From positions 3,048,501 through 3,112,500 of the forward strand of contig OZ059900.1 in assembly GCA_964057225.1 (NCBI GenBank): a DNA stretch of 64,000 nt, written 5' to 3'. A model generated the notes under the pieces. The model made no database searches. It worked only from the letters and a program-made list of their open reading frames with translations, and had not been told where the DNA came from. A program made the translations under genes and the position numbers. This document shows positions 53,001 to 64,000 of this stretch, in pieces (position 1 is the stretch's first letter; each line of letters starts with the position of its first letter). This stretch comes from Auanema rhodensis. Its lineage: Eukaryota; Nematoda; Chromadorea; Rhabditida; Rhabditidae.

Positions 53001-53199
53001 TTTGAGTCTAATTTGGCTAAATCGCTCATATATATGATCAGAAGCATAGTTTTATTGTGTATGACAACAAAAGTCATCAATTAAACGCTAGTGATGTTTA
53101 AATACTGATTTTCGCTCAAATAGCATTACTACACTAAGTATGGTCGTTTTTATGCCTTTAACACCATATACTCACCGATTTTTGGTACAAAATCTGTAA
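50073..53199. repeat. Transition segment with first K7 monomer
   Basis: Nine units: 50073 (K1 left/K4 right, with TTCAATTTGATC), 50420 (K7), 50768 (K6), 51115 (K2), 51463 (K6), 51810 (K2 with GAGGATCGAAC), 52158 (K2 with AAAATGTCG), 52506 (like 50073, with TTCAATTTGATC) and 52853 (K5 left/K4 right, with GTGTATGAC). The group at 50073-51114 is partly repeated at 52506-53894, as shown by TTCAATTTGATC, TATAATCAAAAG and ATGCTTTTAACACC. Confidence 0.78.
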
Positions 53200-55284
53200 T
53201 ACTCGTAAATTTTGATCATATTCGTTAAGATTTGAAAATCAAACACACAATAAACAAAATCCGTCTATTTTTATGAGTTTGCACTGATATATATTCATTT
53301 TGATCAAAAAAGGTCGAAAATAGAAAGAATTTTTGAATTTTCCGAGTTTTGAGTCCAATTGGGCTAAATCGCTCATATATATAATCAAAAGCATAGTTTC
53401 ACTGTCTATGATAACAAAAGTCTTCAAATATACACTAATAATGTGTAAATCACTGAATTTCACTCAAATAGCTTTACTACACTAAGTATGGTCGTTTTTA
53501 TGCTTTTAACACCATATACTCAACGATTTTTGGTACAAAATCTGTAATACTCGTAAATTTTGATCATATTCGTTAAGATTTGAGAATCAAACATACAATA
53601 CACAAAATCAGTCTATTTTTATGAGCTTGCACTGATATATATTCATTTTGATCAAAAAAGGTCGAAAATAGAAAGAATTTTTGAAATTTCCGAGTTTTGA
53701 GTCTAATTTGGCTAAATCGCTCATATACATGATCAGAAGCATAGTTTTATTGTCTATGACAACAAAAGTCATCAATTAAACGCTAGTGATGTTTAAATAC
53801 TGATTCTCGCTCAAATAGCATTACTACACTAAGTATGGTCGTTTTTATGCCTTTAACACCATATACTCACCGATTTTTGGTACAAAATCTGTGATACTCG
53901 TAAATTTTGATCATATTCGGTGAGATTCGAGAATCAAACACACAATACACGAAATAAGTTTATTTTTACGAGTTTGCACTGATATATATTCATTTTGATC
54001 AAAAAAGGTCGAAAATAGAAAGAATTTTTGAAATTTACGAGTTTTGAGTCTAATTTGGCTAAATCGCTCATATATATGATCAGAAGCATAGTTTTATTGT
54101 GTATGACAACAAAAGTCATCAATTAAACGCTAGTGATGTTTAAATACTGATTTTCGCTCAAATAGCATTACTACACTAAGTATGGTCGTTTTTATGCCTT
54201 TAACACCATATACTCACCGATTTTTGGTACAAAATCTGTAATACTCGTAAATTTTGATCATATTCGTTAAGATTCGAAAATCAAACACACAATAAACAAA
54301 ATCAGTCTATTTTTATGAGTTTGCACTGATATATATTCATTTTGATCAAAAAAGGTCGAAAATAGAAAGAATTTTTGAATTTTCCGAGTTTTGAGTCCAA
54401 TTGGGCTAAATCGCTCATATATATGATCAAAAGCATAGTTTTACTGTCTATGATAACAAAAGTCTTCAAATATACACTAATAATGTGTAAATCACTGAAT
54501 TTCACTCAAATAGCTTTACTACACTAAGTATGGTCGTTTTTATGCCTTTAACACCATATACTCAACGATTTTTGGTACAAAATCTGTAATACTCGTAAAT
54601 TTTGATCATATTCGTTAAGATTTGAGAATCAAACATACAATACACAAAATCAGTCTATTTTTATGAGCTTGCACTGATATATATTCATTTTGATCAAAAA
54701 AGGTCGAAAATAGAAAGAATTTTTGAAATTTCCGAGTTTTGAGTCTAATTTGGCTAAATCGCTCATATACATGATCAGAAGCATAGTTTTATTGTCTATG
54801 ACAACAAAAGTCATCAATTAAACGCTAGTGATGTTTAAATACTGATTTTCGCTCAAATAGCATTACTACACTAAGTATGGTCGTTTTTATGCATTTAACA
54901 CCATATACTCACCGATTTTTGGTACAAAATCTGTGATACTCGTAAATTTTGATCATATTCGGTGAGATTCGAGAATCAAACACACAATACACGAAATAAG
55001 TTTATTTTTACGAGTTTGCACTGATATTTATTCATTTTGATCAAAAAAGGTCGAAAATAGAAAGAATTTTTGAAATTTCCGAGTTTTGAGTCTAATTTGG
55101 CTAAATCGCTCATATATATGATCAAAAGCATAGTTTTACTGTCTATAATAACAAAAGTCTTCAAATATACACTAATAATGTGTAAATCACTGAATTTCAC
55201 TCAAATAGCATTACTACACTAAGTATGGTCGTTTTTATGCCTTTAACACCATATACTCACCGATTTTTGGTACAAAATCTGTGA
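53200..55284. repeat. Hexamer K7-K6-K4*-K7-K6-K3, copy 1 (2085 bp)
   Basis: Units at 53200, 53548 (K6 with GATTCTCGCTC), 53895 (K4* with K3 left, AAATTTACGAG, GTGTATGAC), 54242 (K7), 54590 (K6) and 54937 (K3 with TCTATAATAAC). Three 348-bp plus three 347-bp units give 2085 bp. The first K7 has TATAATCAAAAG and ATGCTTTTAACACC. Confidence 0.87.
54242..54589 (+). repeat. Representative K7 monomer (348 bp)
   Basis: K7 carries GAAAATCAAACACACAA and AATAAACAAAATCAG on the left, TTTTTATGAGTTTGC, then the K2 middle (GAATTTTCCGAG, TCCAATTGGGCT) and the K1-type right half ending TCAACGATTT. I see AATAAACAAAATCAG only from 50420 onwards (50420, 53200, 54242, 56327, 62930, 63277). The left half looks like a K1/K2 patchwork, so K7 is probably a local recombinant spread over the last 14 kb. 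Confidence 0.85.
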
Positions 55285-55632
55285 TACTCGTAAATTTTGA
55301 TCATATTCGGTGAGATTCGAGAATCAAACACACAATACACGAAATAAGTTTATTTTTAAGAGTTTGCACTGATATATATTCATTTTGATCAAAAAAGGTC
55401 GAAAATAGAATGAATTTTTGAATTTTCCGAGTTTTGAGTCCAATTGGGCTAAATCGCTCATATATATAATCAAAAGCATAGTTTTACTGTCTATGATAAC
55501 AAAAGTCTTCAAATATACACTAATAATGTGTAAATCACTGAATTTCACTCAAATAGCTTTACTACACTAAGTATGGTCGTTTTTATGCTTTTAACACCAT
55601 ATACTCAACGATTTTTGGTACAAAATCTGTAA
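55285..55632 (+). repeat. Crossover-junction monomer: K4 left, K7 right
   Basis: The left part has AATACACGAAATAAG and TTTTTAAGAGTTTGC, the form found in the K4 units at 57370, 59107 and 62235. From GATATATATTC onward it follows the K7 at 53200: TCCAATTGGGCT, TATAATCAAAAG and ATGCTTTTAACACC. The switch lies after the A at 55359 and by the A at 55376, inside GAGTTTGCACTGATAT, which both parents share. This is the expected joint if a K4 like 57370 and a K7 like 53200 recombined out of register, duplicating the five monomers between them. Confidence 0.88.
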
Positions 55633-57369
55633 TACTCGTAAATTTTGATCATATTCGTTAAGATTTGAGAATCAAACATACAATACACAAAATCAGTCTA
55701 TTTTTATGAGCTTGCACTGATATATATTCATTTTGATCAAAAAAGGTCGAAAATAGAAAGAATTTTTGAAATTTCCGAGTTTTGAGTCTAATTTGGCTAA
55801 ATCGCTCATATACATGATCAGAAGCATAGTTTTATTGTCTATGACAACAAAAGTCATCAATTAAACGCTAGTGATGTTTAAATACTGATTCTCGCTCAAA
55901 TAGCATTACTACACTAAGTATGGTCGTTTTTATGCCTTTAACACCATATACTCACCGATTTTTGGTACAAAATCTGTGATACTCGTAAATTTTGATCATA
56001 TTCGGTGAGATTCGAGAATCAAACACACAATACACGAAATAAGTTTATTTTTACGAGTTTGCACTGATATATATTCATTTTGATCAAAAAAGGTCGAAAA
56101 TAGAAAGAATTTTTGAAATTTACGAGTTTTGAGTCTAATTTGGCTAAATCGCTCATATATATGATCAGAAGCATAGTTTTATTGTGTATGACAACAAAAG
56201 TCATCAATTAAACGCTAGTGATGTTTAAATACTGATTTTCGCTCAAATAGCATTACTACACTAAGTATGGTCGTTTTTATGCCTTTAACACCATATACTC
56301 ACCGATTTTTGGTACAAAATCTGTAATACTCGTAAATTTTGATCATATTCGTTAAGATTCGAAAATCAAACACACAATAAACAAAATCAGTCTATTTTTA
56401 TGAGTTTGCACTGATATATATTCATTTTGATCAAAAAAGGTCGAAAATAGAAAGAATTTTTGAATTTTCCGAGTTTTGAGTCCAATTGGGCTAAATCGCT
56501 CATATATATGATCAAAAGCATAGTTTTACTGTCTATGATAACAAAAGTCTTCAAATATACACTAATAATGTGTAAATCACTGAATTTCACTCAAATAGCT
56601 TTACTACACTAAGTATGGTCGTTTTTATGCCTTTAACACCATATACTCAACGATTTTTGGTACAAAATCTGTAATACTCGTAAATTTTGATCATATTCGT
56701 TAAGATTTGAGAATCAAACATACAATACACAAAATCAGTCTATTTTTATGAGCTTGCACTGATATATATTCATTTTGATCAAAAAAGGTCGAAAATAGAA
56801 AGAATTTTTGAAATTTCCGAGTTTTGAGTCTAATTTGGCTAAATCGCTCATATACATGATCAGAAGCATAGTTTTATTGTCTATGACAACAAAAGTCATC
56901 AATTAAACGCTAGTGATGTTTAAATACTGATTTTCGCTCAAATAGCATTACTACACTAAGTATGGTCGTTTTTATGCCTTTAACACCATATACTCACCGA
57001 TTTTTGGTACAAAATCTGTGATACTCGTAAATTTTGATCATATTCGGTGAGATTCGAGAATCAAACACACAATACACGAAATAAGTTTATTTTTACGAGT
57101 TTGCACTGATATTTATTCATTTTGATCAAAAAAGGTCGAAAATAGAAAGAATTTTTGAAATTTCCGAGTTTTGAGTCTAATTTGGCTAAATCGCTCATAT
57201 ATATGATCAAAAGCATAGTTTTACTGTCTATAATAACAAAAGTCTTCAAATATACACTAATAATGTGTAAATCACTGAATTTCACTCAAATAGCATTACT
57301 ACACTAAGTATGGTCGTTTTTATGCCTTTAACACCATATACTCACCGATTTTTGGTACAAAATCTGTGA
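55285..57369. repeat. Hexamer, copy 2 (2085 bp), opened by a hybrid
   Basis: Units at 55285 (hybrid), 55633 (GATTCTCGCTC), 55980, 56327, 56675 and 57022 (TCTATAATAAC) match copy 1 one for one except for the left part of the first unit. Confidence 0.87.
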
Positions 57370-58758
57370 TACTCGTAAATTTTGATCATATTCGGTGAGA
57401 TTCGAGAATCAAACACACAATACACGAAATAAGTTTATTTTTAAGAGTTTGCACTGATATTTATTCATTTTGATCAAAAAAGGTCGAAAATAGAAAGAAT
57501 TTTTGAAATTTCCGAGTTTTGAGTCTAATTTGGCTAAATCGCTCATATATATGATCAAAAGCATAGTTTTATTGTCTATGACAACAAAAGTCATCAATTA
57601 AACGCTAGTGATGTTTAAATACTGAATTTCGCTCAAATAGCATTACTACACTAAGTATGGTCGTTTTTATGCCTTTAACACCATATACTCACCGATTTTT
57701 GGTACAAAATCTGTGATACTCGTAAATTTTGATCATATTCGGTGAGATTCGAGAATCAAACACACAATACACGAAATAAGTTTATTTTTACGAGTTTGCA
57801 CTGATATATATTCATTTTGATCAAAAAAGGTCGAAAATAGAAAGAATTTTTGAAATTTACGAGTTTTGAGTCTAATTTGGCTAAATCGCTCATATATATG
57901 ATCAGAAGCATAGTTTTATTGTCTATGACAACGAAAGTCATTAATTAAACGCTAGTGATGTTTAAATACTGATTTTCGCTCAAATAGCATTACTACACTA
58001 AGTATGGTCGTTTTTATGCCTTTAACACCATATACTCAACGATTTTTGGTACAAAATCTGTAATACTCGTAAATTTTGATCATATTCGTTAAGATTCGAG
58101 AATCAAACATACAATACACAAAATCAGTCTATTTTTATGAGCTTGCACTGATATATATTCATTTTGATCAAAAAAGGTCGAAAATAGAAAGAATTTTTGA
58201 AATTTCCGAGTTTTGAGTCTAATTTGGCTAAATCGCTCATATATATGATCAAAAGCATAGTTTTACTGTCTATGATAACAAAAGTCTTCAAATATACACT
58301 AATAATGTGTAAATCACTGAATTTCACTCAAATAGCTTTACTACACTAAGTATGGTCGTTTTTATGCCTTTAACACCATATACTCAACGATTTTTGGTAC
58401 AAAATCTGTAATACTCGTAAATTTTGATCATATTCGTTAAGATTCGAGAATCAAACATACAATACACAAAATCAGTCTATTTTTATGAGCTTGCACTGAT
58501 ATATATTCATTTTGATCAAAAAAGGTCGAAAATAGAAAGAATTTTTGAAATTTCCGAGTTTTGAGTCTAATTTGGCTAAATCGCTCATATACATGATCAG
58601 AAGCATAGTTTTATTGTCTATGACAACAAAAGTCATCAATTAAACGCTAGTGATGTTTAAATACTGATTTTCGCTCAAATAGCATTACTACACTAAGTAT
58701 GGTCGTTTTTATGCCTTTAACACCATATACTCACCGATTTTTGGTACAAAATCTGTGA
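57022..58758. repeat. Pentamer K3-K4-K4/K5 mosaic-K1-K6 (1737 bp)
   Basis: Units at 57022 (K3, also the last unit of the preceding hexamer), 57370 (K4 with TTTTTAAGAG), 57717 (mosaic), 58064 (K1) and 58412 (K6), giving two 348-bp and three 347-bp units. It repeats with one changed unit at 58759. Confidence 0.84.
57717..58063 (+). repeat. Mosaic monomer K3 left, K5 middle, K4 right end (347 bp)
   Basis: It has AATACACGAAATAAG and TTTTTACGAG (K3/K4), then AAATTTACGAG, GATCAGAAGC, ACAACGAAAGTC and ATTAATTAAAC (K5), then GCTAGTGATG and TAAATACTGATTTTCGC (K4/K6). Two switches in one 347-bp unit suggest a short conversion tract or two successive exchanges. Confidence 0.8.
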
Positions 58759-60496
58759 TACTCGTAAATTTTGATCATATTCGGTGAGATTCGAGAATCA
58801 AACACACAATACACGAAATAAGTTTATTTTTACGAGTTTGCACTGATATTTATTCATTTTGATCAAAAAAGGTCGAAAATAGAAAGAATTTTTGAAATTT
58901 CCGAGTTTTGAGTCTAATTTGGCTAAATCGCTCATATATATGATCAAAAGCATAGTTTTACTGTCTATAATAACAAAAGTCTTCAAATATACACTAATAA
59001 TGTGTAAATCACTGAATTTCACTCAAATAGCATTACTACACTAAGTATGGTCGTTTTTATGCCTTTAACACCATATACTCACCGATTTTTGGTACAAAAT
59101 CTGTGATACTCGTAAATTTTGATCATATTCGGTGAGATTCGAGAATCAAACACACAATACACGAAATAAGTTTATTTTTAAGAGTTTGCACTGATATTTA
59201 TTCATTTTGATCAAAAAAGGTCGAAAATAGAAAGAATTTTTGAAATTTCCGAGTTTTGAGTCTAATTTGGCTAAATCGCTCATATATATGATCAAAAGCA
59301 TAGTTTTATTGTCTATGACAACAAAAGTCATCAATTAAACGCTAGTGATGTTTAAATACTGAATTTCGCTCAAATAGCATTACTACACTAAGTATGGTCG
59401 TTTTTATGCCTTTAACACCATATACTCACCGATTTTTGGTACAAAATCTGTAATACTCGTAAATTTTGATCATATTCGTTAAGATTTGAGAATCAAACAT
59501 ACAATACACAAAATCAGTCTATTTTTAAAAGCTTGCACTGATATATATTCATTTTGATCAAAAAAGGTCGAAAATAGAAAGAATTTTTGAAATTTACGAG
59601 TTTTGAGTCTAATTTGGCTAAATCGCTCATATATATGATCAGAAGCATAGTTTTATTGTCTATGACAACGAAAGTCATTAATTAAACACTAATGATGTTT
59701 AAATCACTAAATTTCGCTCAAATAGCATTACTACACTAAGTATGGTCGTTTTTATGCCTTTAACACCATATACTCAACGATTTTTGGTACAAAATCTGTA
59801 ATACTCGTAAATTTTGATCATATTCGTTAAGATTCGAGAATCAAACTTACAATACACAAAATCAGTCTATTTTTATGAGCTTGCACTGATATATATTCAT
59901 TTTGATCAAAAAAGGTCGAAAATAGAAAGAATTTTTGAAATTTCCGAGTTTTGAGTCTAATTTGGCTAAATCGCTCATATATATGATCAAAAGCATAGTT
60001 TTACTGTCTATGATAACAAAAGTCTTCAAATATACACTAATAATGTGTAAATCACTGAATTTCACTCAAATAGCTTTACTACACTAAGTATGGTCGTTTT
60101 TATGCCTTTAACACCATATACTCAACGATTTTTGGTACAAAATCTGTAATACTCGTAAATTTTGATCATATTCGTTAAGATTCGAGAATCAAACATACAA
60201 TACACAAAATCAGTCTATTTTTATGAGCTTGCACTGATATATATTCATTTTGATCAAAAAAGGTCGAAAATAGAAAGAATTTTTGAAATTTCCGAGTTTT
60301 GAGTCTAATTTGGCTAAATCGCTCATATACATGATCAGAAGCATAGTTTTATTGTCTATGACAACAAAAGTCATCAATTAAACGCTAGTGATGTTTAAAT
60401 ACTGATTTTCGCTCAAATAGCATTACTACACTAAGTATGGTCGTTTTTATGCCTTTAACACCATATACTCACCGATTTTTGGTACAAAATCTGTGA
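58759..60496. repeat. Pentamer K3-K4-K5-K1-K6 (1738 bp)
   Basis: Units at 58759 (K3 with TCTATAATAAC), 59107 (K4 with TTTTTAAGAG), 59454 (K5 with private TTTTTAAAAGCTTGC), 59802 (K1 with CAAACTTACAATAC) and 60150 (K6). It matches 57022-58758 except in the third unit, which is a full 348-bp K5 here. Confidence 0.84.
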
Positions 60497-61886
60497 TACT
60501 CGTAAATTTTGATCATATTCGGTGAGATTCGAGAATCAAACACACAATACACGAAATAAGTTTATTTTTACGAGTTTGCACTGATATTTATTCATTTTGA
60601 TCAAAAAAGGTCGAAAATAGAAAGAATTTTTGAAATTTCCGAGTTTTGAGTCTAATTTGGCTAAATCGCTCATATATATGATCAAAAGCATAGTTTTACT
60701 GTCTATGATAACAAAAGTCTTCAAATATACACTAATAATGTGTAAATCACTGAATTTCACTCAAATAGCATTACTACACTAAGTATGGTCGTTTTTATGC
60801 CTTTAACACCATATACTCACCGATTTTTGGTACAAAATCTGTGATACTCGTAAATTTTGATCATATTCGGTGAGATTCGAGAATCAAACACACAATACAC
60901 GAAATAAGTTTATTTTTACGAGTTTGCACTGATATTTATTCATTTTGATCAAAAAAGGTCGAAAATAGAAAGAATTTTTGAAATTTCCGAGTTTTGAGTC
61001 TAATTTGGCTAAATCGCTCATATATATGATCAAAAGCATAGTTTTATTGTGTATGACAACAAAAGTCATTAATTAAACGCTAGTGATGTTTAAATACTGA
61101 TTTTCGCTCAAATAGCATTGCTACACTAAGTATGGTCGTTTTTATGCCTTTAACACCATATACTCACCGATTTTTGGTACAAAATCTGTGATACTCGTAA
61201 ATTTTGATCATATTCGTTAAGATTTGAGAATCAAACATACAATACACAAAATCAGTCTATTTTTATGAGCTTGCACTGATATATATTCATTTTGATCAAA
61301 AAAGGTCGAAAATAGAAAGAATTTTTGAATTTTCCGAGTTTTGAGTCCAATTGGGCTAAATCGCTCATATATATGATCAAAAGCATAGTTTTACTGTCTA
61401 TGATAACAAAAGTCTTCAAATATACACTAATAATGTGTAAATCACTGAATTTCACTCAAATAGCTTTACTACACTAAGTATGGTCGTTTTTATGCCTTTA
61501 ACACCATATACTCAACGATTTTTGGTACAAAATCTGTAATACTCGTAAATTTTGATCATATTCGTTAAGATTTGAGAATCAAACATACAATACAAAAAAT
61601 CAGTCTATTTTTATGAGCTTGCACTGATATATATTCATTTTGATCAAAAAAGGTCGAAAATAGAAAGAATTTTTGAAATTTCCGAGTTTTGAGTCTAATT
61701 TGGCTAAATCGCTCATATACATGATCAGAAGCATAGTTTTATTGTCTATGACAACAAAAGTCATCAATTAAACGCTAGTGATGTTTAAATACTGATTTTC
61801 GCTCAAATAGCATTACTACACTAAGTATGGTCGTTTTTATGCCTTTAACACCATATACTCACCGATTTTTGGTACAAAATCTGTGA
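60497..61886. repeat. Tetramer K3-K4-K1*-K6 (1390 bp)
   Basis: Units at 60497, 60845 (K4 with GTGTATGAC and AGCATTGCTAC), 61192 (K1 left with K2 middle TCCAATTGGGCT) and 61540 (K6 with CAATACAAAAAATCAG). It corresponds to the preceding pentamers with the third unit missing. Confidence 0.82.
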
Positions 61887-63276
61887 TACTCGTAAATTTT
61901 GATCATATTCGGTGAGATTCGAGAATCAAACACACAATACACGAAATAAGTTTATTTTTACGAGTTTGCACTGATATTTATTCATTTTGATCAAAAAAGG
62001 TCGAAAATAGAAAGAATTTTTGAAATTTCCGAGTTTTGAGTCTAATTTGGCTAAATCGCTCATATATATGATCAAAAGCATAGTTTTACTGTCTATGATA
62101 ACAAAAGTCTTCAAATATACACTAATAATGTGTAAATCACTGAATTTCACTCAAATAGCATTACTACACTAAGTATGGTCGTTTTTATGCCTTTAACACC
62201 ATATACTCACCGATTTTTGGTACAAAATCTGTGATACTCGTAAATTTTGATCATATTCGGTGAGATTCGAGAATCAAACACACAATACACGGAATAAGTT
62301 TATTTTTAAGAGTTTGCACTGATATTTATTCATTTTGATCAAAAAAGGTCGAAAATAGAAAGAATTTTTGAAATTTCCGAGTTTTGAGTCTAATTTGGCT
62401 AAATCGCTCATATATATGATCAAAAGCATAGTTTTATTGTCTATGACAACAAAAGTCATCAATTAAACGCTAGTGATGTTTAAATACTGAATTTCGCTCA
62501 AATAGCATTACTACACTAAGTATGGTCGTTTTTATGCCTTTAACACCATATACTCACCGATTTTTGGTACAAAATCTGTAATACTCGTAAATTTTGATCA
62601 TATTCGTTAAGATTTGAGAATCAAACATACAATACACAAAATCAGTCTATTTTTATGAGCTTGCACTGATATATATTCATTTTGATCAAAAAAGGTCGAA
62701 AATAGAAAGAATTTTTGAAATTTACGAGTTTTGAGTCTAATTTGGCTAAATCGCTCATATATATGATCAGAAGCATAGTTTTATTGTCTATGACAACGAA
62801 AGTCATTAATTAAACACTAATGATGTTTAAATCACTAAATTTCGCTCAAATAGCATTACTACACTAAGTATGGTCGTTTTTATGCCTTTAACACCATATA
62901 CTCACCGATTTTTGGTACAAAATCTGTAATACTCGTAAATTTTGATCATATTCGGTGAGATTCGAGAATCAAACACACAATAAACAAAATCAGTCTATTT
63001 TTATGAGTTTGCACTGATATATATTCATTTTGATCAAAAAAGGTCGAAAATAGAAAGAATTTTTGAATTTTCCGAGTTTTGAGTCCAATTGGGCTAAATC
63101 GCTCATATACATGATCAGAAGCATAGTTTTATTGTCTATGACAACAAAAGTCATCAATTAAACGCTAGTGATGTTTAAATACTGATTTTCGCTCAAATAG
63201 CATTACTACACTAAGTATGGTCGTTTTTATGCCTTTAACACCATATACTCACCGATTTTTGGTACAAAATCTGTAA
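61887..63276. repeat. Tetramer K3-K4-K5-K7/K6 hybrid (1390 bp)
   Basis: Units at 61887, 62235 (K4 with ACACGGAATAAG and TTTTTAAGAG), 62582 (K5) and 62930. The last has a K7 left half (AATAAACAAAATCAG) and K2 middle, joined to a K6 right half (CATATACATGATCAGAAG, CATCAATTAAACGC), so it is another recombinant. Confidence 0.82.
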
Positions 63277-63971
63277 TACTCGTAAATTTTGATTATATTC
63301 GTTAAAATTTGAAAATCAAACACACAATAAACAAAATCAGTCTATTTTTATGAGTTTGCACTGATATATATTCATTTTGATCAAAAAAGGTCGAAAATAG
63401 AAAGAATTTTTGAATTTTCCGAGTTTTGAGTCCAATTGGGCTAAATCGCTCATATATATGATCAAAAGCATAGTTTTACTGTCTATGATAACAAAAGTCT
63501 TCAAATATACACTAATAATGATTAAATCACTGAATTTCACTCAAATAGCATTACTACACTAAGTATGGTCGTTTTTATGCCTTTAACACCATATACTCAC
63601 CGATTTTTGGTACAAAATCTGTGATACTCGTAAATTTTGATCATATTCGGTGAGATTCGAGAATCAAACACACAATACACGAAATAAGTTTATTTTTACG
63701 AGTTTGCACTGATATTTATTCATTTTGATCAAAAAAGGTCGAAAATAGAAAGAATTTTTGAAATTTCCGAGTTTTGAGTCTAATTTGGCTAAATCGCTCA
63801 TATACATGATCAGAAGCATAGTTTTATTGTCTATGACAACAAAAGTCATCAATTGAACGCTAGTGATGTTTAAATACTGATTTTCGCTCAAATAGCATTA
63901 CTACACTAAGTATGGTCGTTTTTATGCCTTTAACACCATATACTCACCGATTTTTGGTACAAAATCTGTAA
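63277..63971. repeat. Last two complete monomers: K7 variant and K4/K6 hybrid
   Basis: The unit at 63277 is a K7 with GATTATATTCG, GTTAAAATTTGAAAATC and AATAATGATTAAATCAC. The unit at 63625 has a K3 left half and a K6 right half with ATCAATTGAACGC, a variant also present at 51463. Confidence 0.8.
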
Positions 63972-64000
63972 TACTCGTAAATTTTGATCATATTCGTTAA
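63972..64000 (+). repeat. Truncated final monomer (29 bp, cut by window edge)
   Basis: It starts TACTCGTAAATTTTGATCAT and continues to TTCGTTAA, the start of a normal monomer. The array therefore continues past the right edge. The left edge begins exactly at this phase by chance, with no sign of an array border. Confidence 0.95.

Larger units (their letters stand above)
1..64000. repeat. Satellite DNA array, 348/347-bp monomer, 184 complete units
   Basis: The whole window is one head-to-tail satellite array. Monomer starts (TACTCGTAAATTTTG phase) fall at 1, 349, 697, 1045 and so on to 63972, always 348 or 347 bp apart: 123 units of 348 and 61 of 347 sum exactly to 63971. All units have the same orientation, and I saw no inserted or unique sequence. 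Monomers differ by scattered substitutions that group into classes K1-K7 (defined in the summary), arranged in higher-order repeats. GC is about 30%. Such an array is typical of centromeric or heterochromatic DNA in eukaryotes; the location is inferred and the family is not recognised. Minus-strand frames of 61-75 codons recur in most monomers, but they are by-products of the repeat and are not annotated as genes. Confidence 0.98.

Noticed and set aside
1-64000. CRISPR array, because of regular repeats.
   Set aside because: There are no short direct repeats with unique spacers; the whole 348-bp unit is repeated, with no spacer diversity.
1-64000. Telomeric repeats, rRNA or tRNA genes, or transposon ends hidden in the array.
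   Set aside because: I saw no TTAGGG, TTTAGGG or TTAGG runs, no conserved rRNA or tRNA segments, and no break in the 348/347-bp spacing that an insertion would cause.
1-64000. Naming the species or satellite family.
   Set aside because: I do not recognise the monomer. AT-richness, length and CpG content fit several plant and invertebrate groups, so any name would be a guess; a database search of the consensus is needed.

Overview
The window is one uninterrupted satellite DNA array. I found no genes, RNA genes, transposons, CRISPR arrays or unique sequence. From base 1 the sequence is a head-to-tail run of one AT-rich monomer (about 30% GC, counted on the monomer at 349-696). Using the start of TACTCGTAAATTTTGATCAT as the phase, I count 184 complete monomers (1-63971) and a 29-base stub (63972-64000). 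The array runs off both ends. Anchor positions show 123 monomers of 348 bp and 61 of 347 bp. The short ones all carry the same single-base loss (TAAATACTGA in place of TAAATCACTGA), and I saw no other length class.

Organism: a eukaryote, probably a centromeric, pericentromeric or other heterochromatic block in a long-read assembly. About 348 bp is close to two nucleosome repeats. CpG is not depleted (9 seen against about 7.6 expected in one monomer), which fits a genome without heavy CpG methylation decay, such as many invertebrates or an unmethylated array, better than a vertebrate. I cannot name the species or the satellite family.

Monomers fall into recurring classes, mosaics of a few left and right halves. 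K1: left ACACAAAATCAG, right TCTTCAAATATACAC. K2: left AATGCACGAAATAAG, middle TCCAATTGGGCT, right as K1. K3: left AATACACGAAATAAG, middle TCTAATTTGGCT, right as K1. K4 (347 bp): left as K3, right CATCAATTAAACGCTAG. K5: left as K1, with AAATTTACGAG, GATCAGAAGC and CACTAAATTTCG. K6 (347 bp): left as K1, CATATACATGATCAGAAG, right as K4. K7 (right end of the window only): left AATAAACAAAATCAG with K2 middle and K1 right. Asterisks mark variants.

Layout: 1-5220 contains only K1/K2-type monomers in two copies of an exact 2436-bp heptamer. From 5221 the other classes enter in a K3-K4-K5-K2-K1 pentamer (1739 bp). From 11480 to 28863 there are nested super-repeats of 6953, 5563, 2434 and 2434 bp that differ in copy number of an inner 1390-bp tetramer. 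From 28864 to 44160 there are short higher-order repeats of 2, 3 and 4 monomers. From 44161 to 50072 K5 alternates with K2 or K4. From 50073 to the end K7 appears, with repeats of 2085, 1737, 1738 and 1390 bp. Hybrid monomers at several block joins record unequal crossovers; one breakpoint (in 55285-55632) is confined to about 16 bp.

Most monomers carry three copies of a TTTTGATCA core: two are 12-bp inverted arms 169 bp apart, and between them lies the 12-bp palindrome TTTTGATCAAAA. K5 and K6 have a mutated third copy, so the motif is present and absent in a higher-order pattern. That motif, phased A/T tracts, the near-total absence of indels and the readable recombination history are the main points of interest. 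All classifications were read by eye; identities were not computed.
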